Source of the DNA: a bacterium
Lineage (GTDB): Bacteria > Ratteibacteria > UBA8468 > B48-G9 > DTJG01
Direction: 5' to 3'
NCBI GenBank assembly: GCA_021800535.1
Contig: JAJYYV010000011.1
Location: 1 to 52,544, forward strand
Length of the DNA stretch: 52,544 nt
The position numbers and the translations under genes are program-made. The notes under the pieces were generated by a model, which ran no database searches, had not been told where the DNA came from, and saw only the letters and a list, made by a program, of their open reading frames with translations. Shown one piece after another: positions 25,011-32,373 of this stretch (positions within the stretch are counted from its first letter, which is position 1; each line of letters starts with the position of its first letter).

Positions 25011-25481
25011 ATGGAAAGAATAAAAGAAAGAATAAGAAAAATTGTAAATGTAGTAAAAAAAGAAACAAAGAGGGGTTTTACCCTCGTAGAATTAATTGCT
25101 GTAATAGGAATTGCCGGTATTTTATTGGCAATAATATTACTCGGTGCAGCAGGAGCAAGAAAGGCGTCAGAAATATCAGCCACTTCCAGAGAAGTTCAGA
25201 CAATATATTCTGCTTGTCAGGCATGGCTTGGTGATGGTAGAACCAATTATGCAAATATCAGTTTAACCGATTTACAAACAGCAGGACTATTACCAGCAAA
25301 TACTATAAATAATTCCTGGGGTGGAACATATTCGGTTGCACCCGGGGCAGATGATTCACAGGTTACTATTTCTACAACAGATGTTCCAGACCAGAATACT
25401 TATACTGAAATTCAAAGTTCTTTAGGAGCAATTTTAGTCAGCAGTAATTTCGGAGGTGGCACTGCCTCATTTACTTTTTAG
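25011..25481 (+). CDS. Type IV prepilin, R64 PilS-like major pilin candidate
   Basis: A 156-residue prepilin with a 22-residue basic leader ending KRG, cleavage before FTLVELIAVIGIAGILLAII, and Glu at +5. The globular part has ISLTDLQTAGLLPANTINNS and WGGTYSVAPGADDSQ, matching the N-x-W-G-G-x-Y pattern of type IVb (PilS/TcpA-like) pilins. The long leader is also type IVb-like. It is the best major-pilin candidate in this operon by size. A strong AGGAGG precedes the ATG. It is separated by two bases from the next prepilin. Confidence 0.85.
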   Translation: MERIKERIRKIVNVVKKETKRGFTLVELIAVIGIAGILLAIILLGAAGARKASEISATSREVQTIYSACQAWLGDGRTNYANISLTDLQTAGLLPANTINNSWGGTYSVAPGADDSQVTISTTDVPDQNTYTEIQSSLGAILVSSNFGGGTASFTF

Positions 25482-25483
25482 AG

Positions 25484-25930
25484 ATGAAAAAAGGTTGGAC
25501 TTTTATAGAGATGATAGCAGTAATTGGAATTGTCGGAGCAATAGCTTCTGTTTTACTGCCATTACATACAAGGAGAATAAGACTTGGAAGGACACAAATG
25601 ATTACTCAACAGATAGAACAAATATATTGGTGTGCTGTCCAAGAAAATAAAAGTTCTATGACTGACCCTACTATACAAAATTTAGTTTCCAGTGGTCTGA
25701 TTAAGTTGGTTAATAATATGTTTGGTTATCCTTATACGCTTTCTTATGATAACTATATAATCACAATTACAACCGATGTGCCGCAAAATGAAGTATCTCC
25801 TGATTTCCCGCCAGAGATAACAAAAACTCCTGATGGGAATTTATGGGAGATAAGTTATTCTAATAATCTTCCTTATGGGAATAGCCAGACTGAAATGTAT
25901 AACTGGTTTTTTGTAGGACAGAGGAGTTAA
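25484..25930 (+). CDS. Type IV minor prepilin with Trp at +1
   Basis: A 148-residue prepilin-like protein. MKKGWTFIEMIAVIGIVGAI has a short basic leader and Gly at -1, but Trp instead of Phe at +1; Glu at +5 is kept. The alpha1 helix continues into TRRIRLGRTQMITQQIEQIYW, and a core motif NMFGYPYTLSYDNYIITITT parallels the pilin-core strands of its two neighbours. Minor pilins often depart at +1. It starts two bases after the preceding stop, so it is translated by re-initiation. It probably primes or caps the filament, but this is inferred from position and size. Confidence 0.78.
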   Translation: MKKGWTFIEMIAVIGIVGAIASVLLPLHTRRIRLGRTQMITQQIEQIYWCAVQENKSSMTDPTIQNLVSSGLIKLVNNMFGYPYTLSYDNYIITITTDVPQNEVSPDFPPEITKTPDGNLWEISYSNNLPYGNSQTEMYNWFFVGQRS

Positions 25931-25936
25931 ATAAAA

Positions 25937-26704
25937 ATGAAGAGAGTATTACTTTTTATTTTGATTGTGAGTGCTTTTTGTTATGCGGGCAATCAGTTTT
26001 TTAGTAGTCCTGTGAATTTTTTTGGAAGCACACAGTCAGAAACAAAACTTATGCATAGCAAGGCAATGAAGAAAAAACCTGTGGTATCTATTTGGGCACA
26101 ACCTATTGTTATGCCAAATGGGACAATACAGGTTTATGTTCCTCCGCCACAGGTGGTAAATTTTCTTAATAATCCTACTCCACAAAACGCACAAGCATAC
26201 TTTAACTGGGAAAAAGAAAGAATTGCCAAGATAGCAAAGGCTTCGGCTATGCTTCAACAAATAGCAGAAAAAAACAATACATCAAATATAATGCCTGTTA
26301 ATTCACAAACTACAATACCACAATCTCAACAACAAATTCAACCTCAACAGGCTACACAAAATAATAATACTTATAAAAGTCCGTTTTCTACTCCTACAAT
26401 TTTATATTTTGCCAAACAGGGCTGTAAATTCTGTATGGCTGAAGAATTTGTTATGCACTTATTTTATAAAGAATATCATAATTATGTCCATATTATAGGT
26501 CTATGGGTAGGCAGTAAAAATTCTATACCAAAACAACATTTTCCTTTTCAGGTATCTAATGGTCTTGAAAAGAAATTCAAAATAGGGCTGTATCCCGCAA
26601 TGATATTTTATTTACCTAATAAACCTGAACCTGTAAAACTTGAAGGTTTCGTTACAGGTAATCAACTTATTCAATTCTATCAAAAAATAGGAGGCAAACT
26701 ATGA
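25937..26704 (+). CDS. TraF/TrbB-like periplasmic thioredoxin-fold protein
   Basis: A 255-residue exported protein. The signal peptide MKRVLLFILIVSAFCYAG is followed by a proline- and glutamine-rich stretch. The C-terminal thioredoxin-like domain begins TPTILYFAKQGCKFCMAEEF, with an intact C-x-x-C (CKFC) redox pair, and contains the cis-proline region IGLYPAMIFYLPN. TraF and TrbB of F-type conjugation systems are such proteins; TrbB keeps the active C-x-x-C and acts as a disulfide isomerase for Tra proteins. It overlaps the TraH-like gene by 4 bases (ATGA), the same TrbB-TraH adjacency as on the F plasmid. A general thiol oxidoreductase is the alternative. Confidence 0.74.
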   Translation: MKRVLLFILIVSAFCYAGNQFFSSPVNFFGSTQSETKLMHSKAMKKKPVVSIWAQPIVMPNGTIQVYVPPPQVVNFLNNPTPQNAQAYFNWEKERIAKIAKASAMLQQIAEKNNTSNIMPVNSQTTIPQSQQQIQPQQATQNNNTYKSPFSTPTILYFAKQGCKFCMAEEFVMHLFYKEYHNYVHIIGLWVGSKNSIPKQHFPFQVSNGLEKKFKIGLYPAMIFYLPNKPEPVKLEGFVTGNQLIQFYQKIGGKL

Positions 26705-27918
26705 AAAAAATAATAATGATTTTGTCTATTTTTATGATTACTTCTTTTGCTTTTGCTGATATATGGCAGGAAAATGGTATTGTTCCACAATCAGACCTTA
26801 ATTCTGATAATAGCGGTTATACTTATCAGGGTGGTGTAAATTTCAATCCACCATATTATCAAACACCTTCTATTGGATATTCTTATAATATAGGCCTTGG
26901 CTGTAGTGGATTGAATTTGAATGCTGATTTTAGTAATCTTTTAAGTGCACAGGCACTAACAAACTATGCAGAATCAATAGGAGAAAATGCTCTTGCCGCT
27001 TCTCCTATGGTTTTACTTGAAATGGTAAGTCCTACACTTGCAGATACACTTAAAAATCTTGAAAATAGGGCACAAAGTATTCAACTTCTCCAGTATAAAA
27101 GCTGTGAAGACTTACAAAAAGAAGGAATAAACTGGGTAAAACAATTAAGGGCACAAAGCGAATATAACCAATTACAACAATCAGGTAATCTTGGAAGTAT
27201 CAATCAGATAGCACAGAATACTAATCTACAATTAACAGGATATAGTGGGGCACAAACAGACCAATTACAGGTATTTAAAGATGGCTATCAGTGGACAGGT
27301 GCTAAAAAAAGCACAATCAATCTCTCTAATGAATTGATAGGCGATGTAGAAGTAAATAGCAATGGTTCTTTTAATTACATCGGACCAAGATCAACTCCTA
27401 ATGAAATTTACGATAATGAAATGACAAGTTATTACAATAATATACAAAATGTGGTAGATGAATATCTTGCTTCAAATGAAGTTCCTGACCTATCAGAAAT
27501 TTCTTTACCTACTTTTCCTGTAACCCCTAAACTGATAAGAAGTATAGCAACACTACCACAACCAGATAGAGACCTTGCAGTAAGCAAACTTGCTTCTGGT
27601 CTTGCCTTGATAAAAATGACAAATGACATCAATGATATAAACACTAACCTTGAAAAAATGTCAGGAGACCCTACACTTACATCAGGAGAAAAAAATATTA
27701 TACTGGGAAAACAAACCTATCTAAATAATGTTATATCAGGACTAACACAGGAAAATAAAATACAAGACCAGGTAGCAATACAAATAGCCAATGGAATCAT
27801 ACAAAAAGAAAATCAGGAAAAGGCAGAAAGTCTTGAAGAAATAAATAATCAATTAGAAAACAATCAAGAACAAAAAACTTTTTATAATCCTTTTGAATTT
27901 GGAGGAATACAACAATAA
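26701..27918 (+). CDS. TraH-like T4SS mating-pair protein
   Basis: A 405-residue exported protein with signal peptide MKKIIMILSIFMITSFAFAD. TraH-like features include a Cys-containing turn GYSYNIGLGCSGLNLNADFS, a helical segment ALAASPMVLLEMVSPTLADT, a second Cys in LQYKSCEDLQKEGINW, and a coiled-coil-rich C-terminus with Glu/Gln. F-plasmid TraH (about 458 residues) is a periplasmic/outer-membrane protein needed for pilus extension and mating-pair stabilisation. The neighbours TrbB/TraF before it and TraG-like after it match the F order. The match is by pattern and context, so confidence is moderate. Confidence 0.7.
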   Translation: MKKIIMILSIFMITSFAFADIWQENGIVPQSDLNSDNSGYTYQGGVNFNPPYYQTPSIGYSYNIGLGCSGLNLNADFSNLLSAQALTNYAESIGENALAASPMVLLEMVSPTLADTLKNLENRAQSIQLLQYKSCEDLQKEGINWVKQLRAQSEYNQLQQSGNLGSINQIAQNTNLQLTGYSGAQTDQLQVFKDGYQWTGAKKSTINLSNELIGDVEVNSNGSFNYIGPRSTPNEIYDNEMTSYYNNIQNVVDEYLASNEVPDLSEISLPTFPVTPKLIRSIATLPQPDRDLAVSKLASGLALIKMTNDINDINTNLEKMSGDPTLTSGEKNIILGKQTYLNNVISGLTQENKIQDQVAIQIANGIIQKENQEKAESLEEINNQLENNQEQKTFYNPFEFGGIQQ

Positions 27919-27925
27919 GAAAATT

Positions 27926-28408
27926 ATGAAAAATAATATTATAAAAGAAATTGTTATTATTTTATTTTTGTTTATGATATTTCTTTTTTATAAGGATTAT
28001 TCATTAAACCGGCAAAAAGTCGATATAAAAAATCAAATATTAATGTTAAAACAACAATCAAAAAATTATGATATATCTTATCCATTTCATACTCTTGCTT
28101 CTTATACGCCAAACATAGAAAAAATGATAAGGTATTTATATATCAAAACATCTCTGGAAGGAATAAAATTTTCTATTCAACAGCAAAATAAAAAACAACC
28201 ACAAATCCAACAACAAAATAATCAAAAAATTATAAAAAAACAATACATTATTTCTTTTTTCGGGCCAATTGAACAAACAAACCCTATTATAAAAACATTA
28301 TTTTTTGCATTTCCTGTTGTATTAAAAAAATTAAATGCCAATAAAAATAATATAACCATTACAATAGATTTTTACGGAAAAAATGATAACAGGAATAACC
28401 CCTCTTGA
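27926..28408 (+). CDS. PilO/GspM-like single-TM inner-membrane protein
   Basis: A 160-residue protein. The start at 27926 gives MKNNIIKEIVIILFLFMIFL, one membrane segment; a TTG 33 bases upstream is less likely. After the TM come a short helical stretch, a Gln/Asn-rich linker (QQQNKKQPQIQQQNN), and a small alpha/beta domain (KKQYIISFFGPIEQTNPIIK and NNITITIDFYG). TM, coiled linker and ferredoxin-like domain is the layout of PilO/GspM, which dock beneath the secretin with PilN/PilP. I do not recognise it at sequence level. It overlaps the TraG-like gene by 26 bases. A pilus-platform protein set between TraH and TraG would strengthen the hybrid-machine reading. Confidence 0.5.
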   Translation: MKNNIIKEIVIILFLFMIFLFYKDYSLNRQKVDIKNQILMLKQQSKNYDISYPFHTLASYTPNIEKMIRYLYIKTSLEGIKFSIQQQNKKQPQIQQQNNQKIIKKQYIISFFGPIEQTNPIIKTLFFAFPVVLKKLNANKNNITITIDFYGKNDNRNNPS

Positions 28409-29744
28409 TAGTGCGTATTCTTACGCGGGATATGTGGTCGCAGGTCAGTTAATGAAAAAACTTTTACCTGTATATATTGGTGTTGTGGCATCTGCCACCA
28501 TATGGATAATTTATAAAGGACTCTTGGAACAATCTTTAAAACCTGTCATTATATATCTTATTACAGTAGGAATTCTTTCTGCATTTTTTATTCCAACTCA
28601 AACAGTATCATGTTCCTCTGCAGCAGGACAGGCAGGAGCGCCTCTTATAGTACACTCAGAAACAATAGCCTCTTCTTTAGGATATAACCAATCACAACCA
28701 ATTCCATCAGGCCTCGGATTAATAGGTATGGCAATCAATAATATTACCACATGGACAGTACAAGGAATTGAAGATGCTGGTAATCTTGCAAAATCAGATA
28801 AATATATTGGAGGAAGTCCATTTTCCGCTATCTATACAGATGATATGATTCTTACAGCACATATAACCAGCCTTAAAACAAAAATAGCCTTTATAAATTT
28901 TTTAAAAGGCCCTTTTACCCGAGCAATAACCCAGTGGAAAAATTCAGGAGCTCCACCTCCAATACATTCTCCTCTTTGGTATCCTGGAACATGGGATAAA
29001 AAATATGGACCTAAAAAATTAAAACAATGGGAATCAATAAAAAAAGAAATAATCAAGGAAGGGCAACAAAAATATGGGAAATTCAACTGGTGGGGAAAGT
29101 TTCTTTTAAAATATGTTAGTTGTTATGATGATACCAAAAATTTTGATAATGCCTATATAGGATGGGTTACAAACAATGAAATACGGGATGATAGTCAAGG
29201 AACCATAGGACAGCTTACAAAAAATCTTGGAACCGGAGAATCTTCAACAGTAATGACAAATATGTTAGGCAGAATAATCCGTTTTATTTCAAAATTAATT
29301 TTACAACTCTTGGCAGGAGCTATAATTCCAGCACTACCTGTTTTTCAGGGTGCAATATCTTTTATAGTTCTCTCGTTTTTTCCTATTGTTTTTTTAATTT
29401 CTTTATTTCCTTCATCTTTTAGCTGGATTTCATGGTATTTTCTTATATTTTTCTGGGTCCAATCATGGTCTATTGGTTGGGCAATTCTTAATGTTTTTCA
29501 AAATCTTCAATGGGCATTTTTTAAACAAATATTTATTAAAATATACCCCTCGTTTGTTTCTGGGGGAATGCCTTTTATTAACAATACAACTTTTATTACA
29601 ATTCCACTTGTTACTTTAATATTAATCTTTATAATGCCGGCAATTGAATGGGAATTATTATCCAAAGGAAGAGCTGCAATAATGTCTAATTTTACAAACA
29701 TATCAGCAGGTGGAAAAATAATTGACCCGGCAATAAGAATTTAA
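28383..29744 (+). CDS. TraG N-domain-like polytopic T4SS membrane protein
   Basis: A 453-residue membrane protein. It has N-terminal hydrophobic segments at about residues 28-48 and 52-72, a long soluble loop (residues ~75-300) containing two Trp-rich stretches, and four or more C-terminal segments (LILQLLAGAIIPALPVFQGA, then FFPIVFLISLFPSSF and FITIPLVTLILIFIMPAIEW). This arrangement resembles the N-terminal membrane domain of F-type TraG, a VirB6-like channel and mating-pair component; the large periplasmic C-domain of F TraG is absent. The preceding TraH-like gene supports the assignment. A TrbL/VirB6-like protein is the alternative. Confidence 0.66.
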   Translation: MITGITPLDSAYSYAGYVVAGQLMKKLLPVYIGVVASATIWIIYKGLLEQSLKPVIIYLITVGILSAFFIPTQTVSCSSAAGQAGAPLIVHSETIASSLGYNQSQPIPSGLGLIGMAINNITTWTVQGIEDAGNLAKSDKYIGGSPFSAIYTDDMILTAHITSLKTKIAFINFLKGPFTRAITQWKNSGAPPPIHSPLWYPGTWDKKYGPKKLKQWESIKKEIIKEGQQKYGKFNWWGKFLLKYVSCYDDTKNFDNAYIGWVTNNEIRDDSQGTIGQLTKNLGTGESSTVMTNMLGRIIRFISKLILQLLAGAIIPALPVFQGAISFIVLSFFPIVFLISLFPSSFSWISWYFLIFFWVQSWSIGWAILNVFQNLQWAFFKQIFIKIYPSFVSGGMPFINNTTFITIPLVTLILIFIMPAIEWELLSKGRAAIMSNFTNISAGGKIIDPAIRI

Positions 29745-29758
29745 TTTAGAGAAATATT

Positions 29759-30343
29759 ATGAATAATACATTATTTAAAATAAAAATTTTATCAATTTCT
29801 TTATTTTTTATAACACTATGTTTTGCAGGAAAATATCCACCACAAAACATTGGCGGATACCCTTTACGACTTCACAGCCGTAACTTTCTGCGAAGACGGG
29901 TAAAAATTGGACTTGCATCCTGGTATGGAAGCGGAAATCCTGATGAAGGATTAAATTTCTTTACAGCAAATGGTAATATTTTCAATCCCTATAGTTTAAC
30001 CTGTGCAACAAGACATTATCCATTTGGAACAAAACTAAAAGTTATAAATCTTGATAATGGAAAAAGTGTAATTGTAGTAGTTGATGACAGAGGACCTGCT
30101 GACTGGCTTTCAGATAGAAAAATAGACCTGACCAAAGAAGCCTTTTCCAAAATAGCGAATCCAAGAAAAGGGCTTATTCCTGTAATAATAGAACCTGTAA
30201 AAAACAAGTCTGCACAACAAAAAACATATCAAATTCTAAAACAATGTAAAGAAATCGTAAAAGAAGAAATTACAAAAGCATTAGATAAATCCTTATCATA
30301 TAAAAATTTTATAAACCATAACATAGGAGGAAAAAATGAATAA
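29759..30343 (+). CDS. RlpA-like double-psi beta-barrel cell-wall protein
   Basis: A 194-residue exported protein with a signal peptide (SISLFFITLCFAG). The RlpA/DPBB domain is clear: KIGLASWYGSGNPDEGLNFF, TANGNIFNPYSLTCATRHYP, FGTKLKVINLDNGKSVIVVV and DDRGPADWLSDRKIDLTKEA. RlpA proteins bind, and in some species cleave, denuded peptidoglycan glycan strands. Conjugation machines normally carry a VirB1/Orf169-type lysozyme-fold transglycosylase to open the wall; here an RlpA-type protein sits in the operon, between TraG and TraA-like genes, and probably fills that role. It overlaps the next gene by 8 bases. There is no SPOR domain. Confidence 0.88.
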   Translation: MNNTLFKIKILSISLFFITLCFAGKYPPQNIGGYPLRLHSRNFLRRRVKIGLASWYGSGNPDEGLNFFTANGNIFNPYSLTCATRHYPFGTKLKVINLDNGKSVIVVVDDRGPADWLSDRKIDLTKEAFSKIANPRKGLIPVIIEPVKNKSAQQKTYQILKQCKEIVKEEITKALDKSLSYKNFINHNIGGKNE

Positions 30344-30737
30344 ATTTGAAGAAAAGCAGATAAAAATATTAACAGGATTTACTGCATGGATTATGAATCC
30401 TGAAAATCAGCATACATTAAGAAATATTTTTGCGGCTATATGTATCACTGTAGCAATAATACTGACATTTCAATTTTTAACAACTATAGCATATGCCCAG
30501 ACAAATGTAAATGGAGCAGTCACAAATTTTACAGACACAATCCGGGCGATTCTTGTAGGTCCGGTAGCTAAAACCCTCTGTGTAGCTTCTTTTATTTCAG
30601 CAGCATTTTTTATGCTCTCAGGTAAATGGAAAGCAGCCATTTCCTGCATAATAGCAGGTATACTTCTTGGTTTTGCAAACAATATAGCGCAGGCAGTATT
30701 TAATACAACTTCCAATACCACTTCTTCTAACTGGTAA
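30336..30737 (+). CDS. TraA/VirB2-like T4SS pilin
   Basis: A 133-residue propilin. A long leader of about 54 residues ends AYAQ (candidate cleavage after Ala54), comparable to the unusually long 51-residue TraA leader of F. The mature ~79 residues hold two hydrophobic helices (VAKTLCVASFISAAFFMLSG and AAISCIIAGILLGFANNIAQ) joined by the short basic turn KWK, the TrbC/VirB2 hairpin. Such pilins form the conjugative pilus. AGGAGG precedes the ATG. It is directly followed by TraL-, TraE- and TraK-like genes, the same order as traA-L-E-K on F, which is the strongest argument for the call. Confidence 0.8.
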   Translation: MNKFEEKQIKILTGFTAWIMNPENQHTLRNIFAAICITVAIILTFQFLTTIAYAQTNVNGAVTNFTDTIRAILVGPVAKTLCVASFISAAFFMLSGKWKAAISCIIAGILLGFANNIAQAVFNTTSNTTSSNW

Positions 30738-30743
30738 AATTTT

Positions 30744-31064
30744 ATGAAACAATGTTTTCGTTCTTTAAATAAACCTATTACATTGTTAGGACTTGATATT
30801 GAAGAATTAGCAATAATCCTTATGTTTACAGGAATTTTAGTGGTTATATTTAATATTATTATTGCTTTATCAGGAAGCATTTTAGCAGGATTAATACTTA
30901 AAAAAACAAAAAAAGGAAGATATCCTGGTTTTTTCAAACATTGGCTATACTATCATACAGGGATAAAATTTAAAGGCTTATTACCTTCTCCTAAAAAACA
31001 AAAGGCATATACTATATGGAAAAAAGACGAAAATTATGGGAAATCTGGGCGGGTTCAGAATTAA
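30744..31064 (+). CDS. TraL/VirB3-like T4SS membrane protein
   Basis: A 106-residue protein, close to F TraL (about 90). It starts with a conserved-type KPITLLGLDIEELAIILMF block containing a short amphipathic segment and a TM hairpin (residues ~22-55, IILMFTGILVVIFNIIIALS). A basic cytosolic tail contains YPGFFKHWLYYHTGIKFKG. TraL/VirB3 is a small inner-membrane protein that associates with the pilin and the VirB4 ATPase. It follows the pilin after 6 bases and overlaps the TraE-like gene by 49 bases. No VirB4 is present downstream. Confidence 0.75.
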   Translation: MKQCFRSLNKPITLLGLDIEELAIILMFTGILVVIFNIIIALSGSILAGLILKKTKKGRYPGFFKHWLYYHTGIKFKGLLPSPKKQKAYTIWKKDENYGKSGRVQN

Positions 31065-31612
31065 GGGCAAAAAACCTTCAGTTTCTTTCTGTTTTTCTTG
31101 GAATTCTATTGTCCATAGAAACGGTTTCTTTTGTGTTTTATCTGATAAAACCAAAACCCATCTACTATATAAATGCCTCTAATGGTTTAGCATATCCTGT
31201 TAGAGCCAATAATAATCTGGTGGAAGATTTCGCAAAAAGTTTTGTTTTAAATCTTGCAAATTATACACCTTCAACAATATCCCAGACATATACAGAAATA
31301 TCTGATATGGTTTCTCCCGCATGTATGGCAAATATCAAAGGATATTTATTAAAAGAAAAAGAAACAATAACAGATAATGATGTAACCTCTACATTTGCCA
31401 TAACAAAAATAAAAATTAAAAAAAAAGATAAAAACTGGAAAGTAAAAGTTGAAGGTCAACATTCTATATATCAAGCAGGCCAGCAAATAAAAAATGGTGT
31501 GTATCAGTATACTTTGGAAATTATAAAAACCACTCCCACAGTAAGTCATCCCTTAGGATTGATGATAAATAACATTTATGGAAAATTTATATCCACAGGA
31601 AATAATCAATAA
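31016..31612 (+). CDS. TraE/VirB8-family T4SS inner-membrane protein
   Basis: A 198-residue protein (F TraE about 188) with one N-terminal TM (residues ~20-42, NLQFLSVFLGILLSIETVSF) and a periplasmic NTF2-like domain: LVEDFAKSFVLNLANYTPST, a YTEISDMVSPACMANIKGYL helix, then KKKDKNWKVKVEGQHSIYQA and a final YQYTLEIIKT strand. This is the TraE family, the VirB8 equivalent that scaffolds the inner-membrane complex. The long overlap with traL suggests the start may be slightly internal, but no better Met leaves the TM intact. Its stop overlaps the TraK-like start (TAATG). Confidence 0.82.
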   Translation: MEKRRKLWEIWAGSELRAKNLQFLSVFLGILLSIETVSFVFYLIKPKPIYYINASNGLAYPVRANNNLVEDFAKSFVLNLANYTPSTISQTYTEISDMVSPACMANIKGYLLKEKETITDNDVTSTFAITKIKIKKKDKNWKVKVEGQHSIYQAGQQIKNGVYQYTLEIIKTTPTVSHPLGLMINNIYGKFISTGNNQ

Positions 31613-32373
31613 TGTTTAAATATAAAATAATTATATTTTTGGTTTTACTTGAATGTTTAGAATCTTTTTCTTCAAATACCAATGCCAATTTACAAAATTT
31701 ATTACCACCAATAATACAACAACAGGTTTCACAGCAGCAACAGATTTCTTTAAATCCTGAAAAAATAATAAATTTCACTAATGGACAACCCATTAGTATC
31801 TTTACAAATCCACAAGACACAACTCAAGTGGATTTTCCTACAAATATTAAAAGAATTGTCAGTAATGCTGAAAATGATATTAGTTTAGAAGTAGTAAAAA
31901 ACAGACTTTTTATTCACTGTCTGGATTCTTATCAGGGAATAATTTTTGTAATTGCAGGAGGAATTTCTTATCCACTTTCAATTATACAATCCGACAATGT
32001 AGATGTCCAAGTCCAAATAGATGGGGCAGGGCAACAATATCAGAATATACAAGGAACTTTTATAACAACAAATTCTTTAATTACAAAATACCTCAAAAAA
32101 TTATTTCTTCAGGAATGTCCTGACATAATAAAAGTAAATAAGCAAGTTTTTCAGGGAAATGGAATATCTATTGTTATCACAAAACAACTGACATGGCAGG
32201 GACATTTTACCGGCTATATTGTCCAAATAATAAATATCACCAAAGATTTGGTTATTATTCCAATTCAGCAGATTTCTTTACCCGGACTTGTAGCAATATC
32301 TGTAAATAATGAAGTGTTAAAACCACAAGAAAAAACAAAAGGATACCTTCTTCTGAATTATCCTTCACCCTGA
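31612..32373 (+). CDS. TraK/VirB9-like T4SS outer-core protein
   Basis: A 253-residue exported protein (F TraK about 242). The signal-like start is followed by a Gln-rich stretch (PPIIQQQVSQQQQISLNP) and a beta-rich body: NAENDISLEVVKNRLFIHC, GIIFVIAGGISYPLSIIQS, then FTGYIVQIINITKDLVIIPI and LPGLVAISVNNEVLKPQE. TraK is the secretin-related VirB9 equivalent of F-type systems and forms the outer-membrane core with TraB and TraV. It is the last gene of the operon: its 3' end overlaps glyQ tail-to-tail by 16 bases. TraB and TraV do not follow, unlike on F. Confidence 0.75.
   Translation: MFKYKIIIFLVLLECLESFSSNTNANLQNLLPPIIQQQVSQQQQISLNPEKIINFTNGQPISIFTNPQDTTQVDFPTNIKRIVSNAENDISLEVVKNRLFIHCLDSYQGIIFVIAGGISYPLSIIQSDNVDVQVQIDGAGQQYQNIQGTFITTNSLITKYLKKLFLQECPDIIKVNKQVFQGNGISIVITKQLTWQGHFTGYIVQIINITKDLVIIPIQQISLPGLVAISVNNEVLKPQEKTKGYLLLNYPSP

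Noticed and set aside
28185-28245. CAA-rich run as a repeat element
   Set aside because: It encodes the Q/N-rich linker of the PilO-like protein, with irregular codons and no repeat unit.
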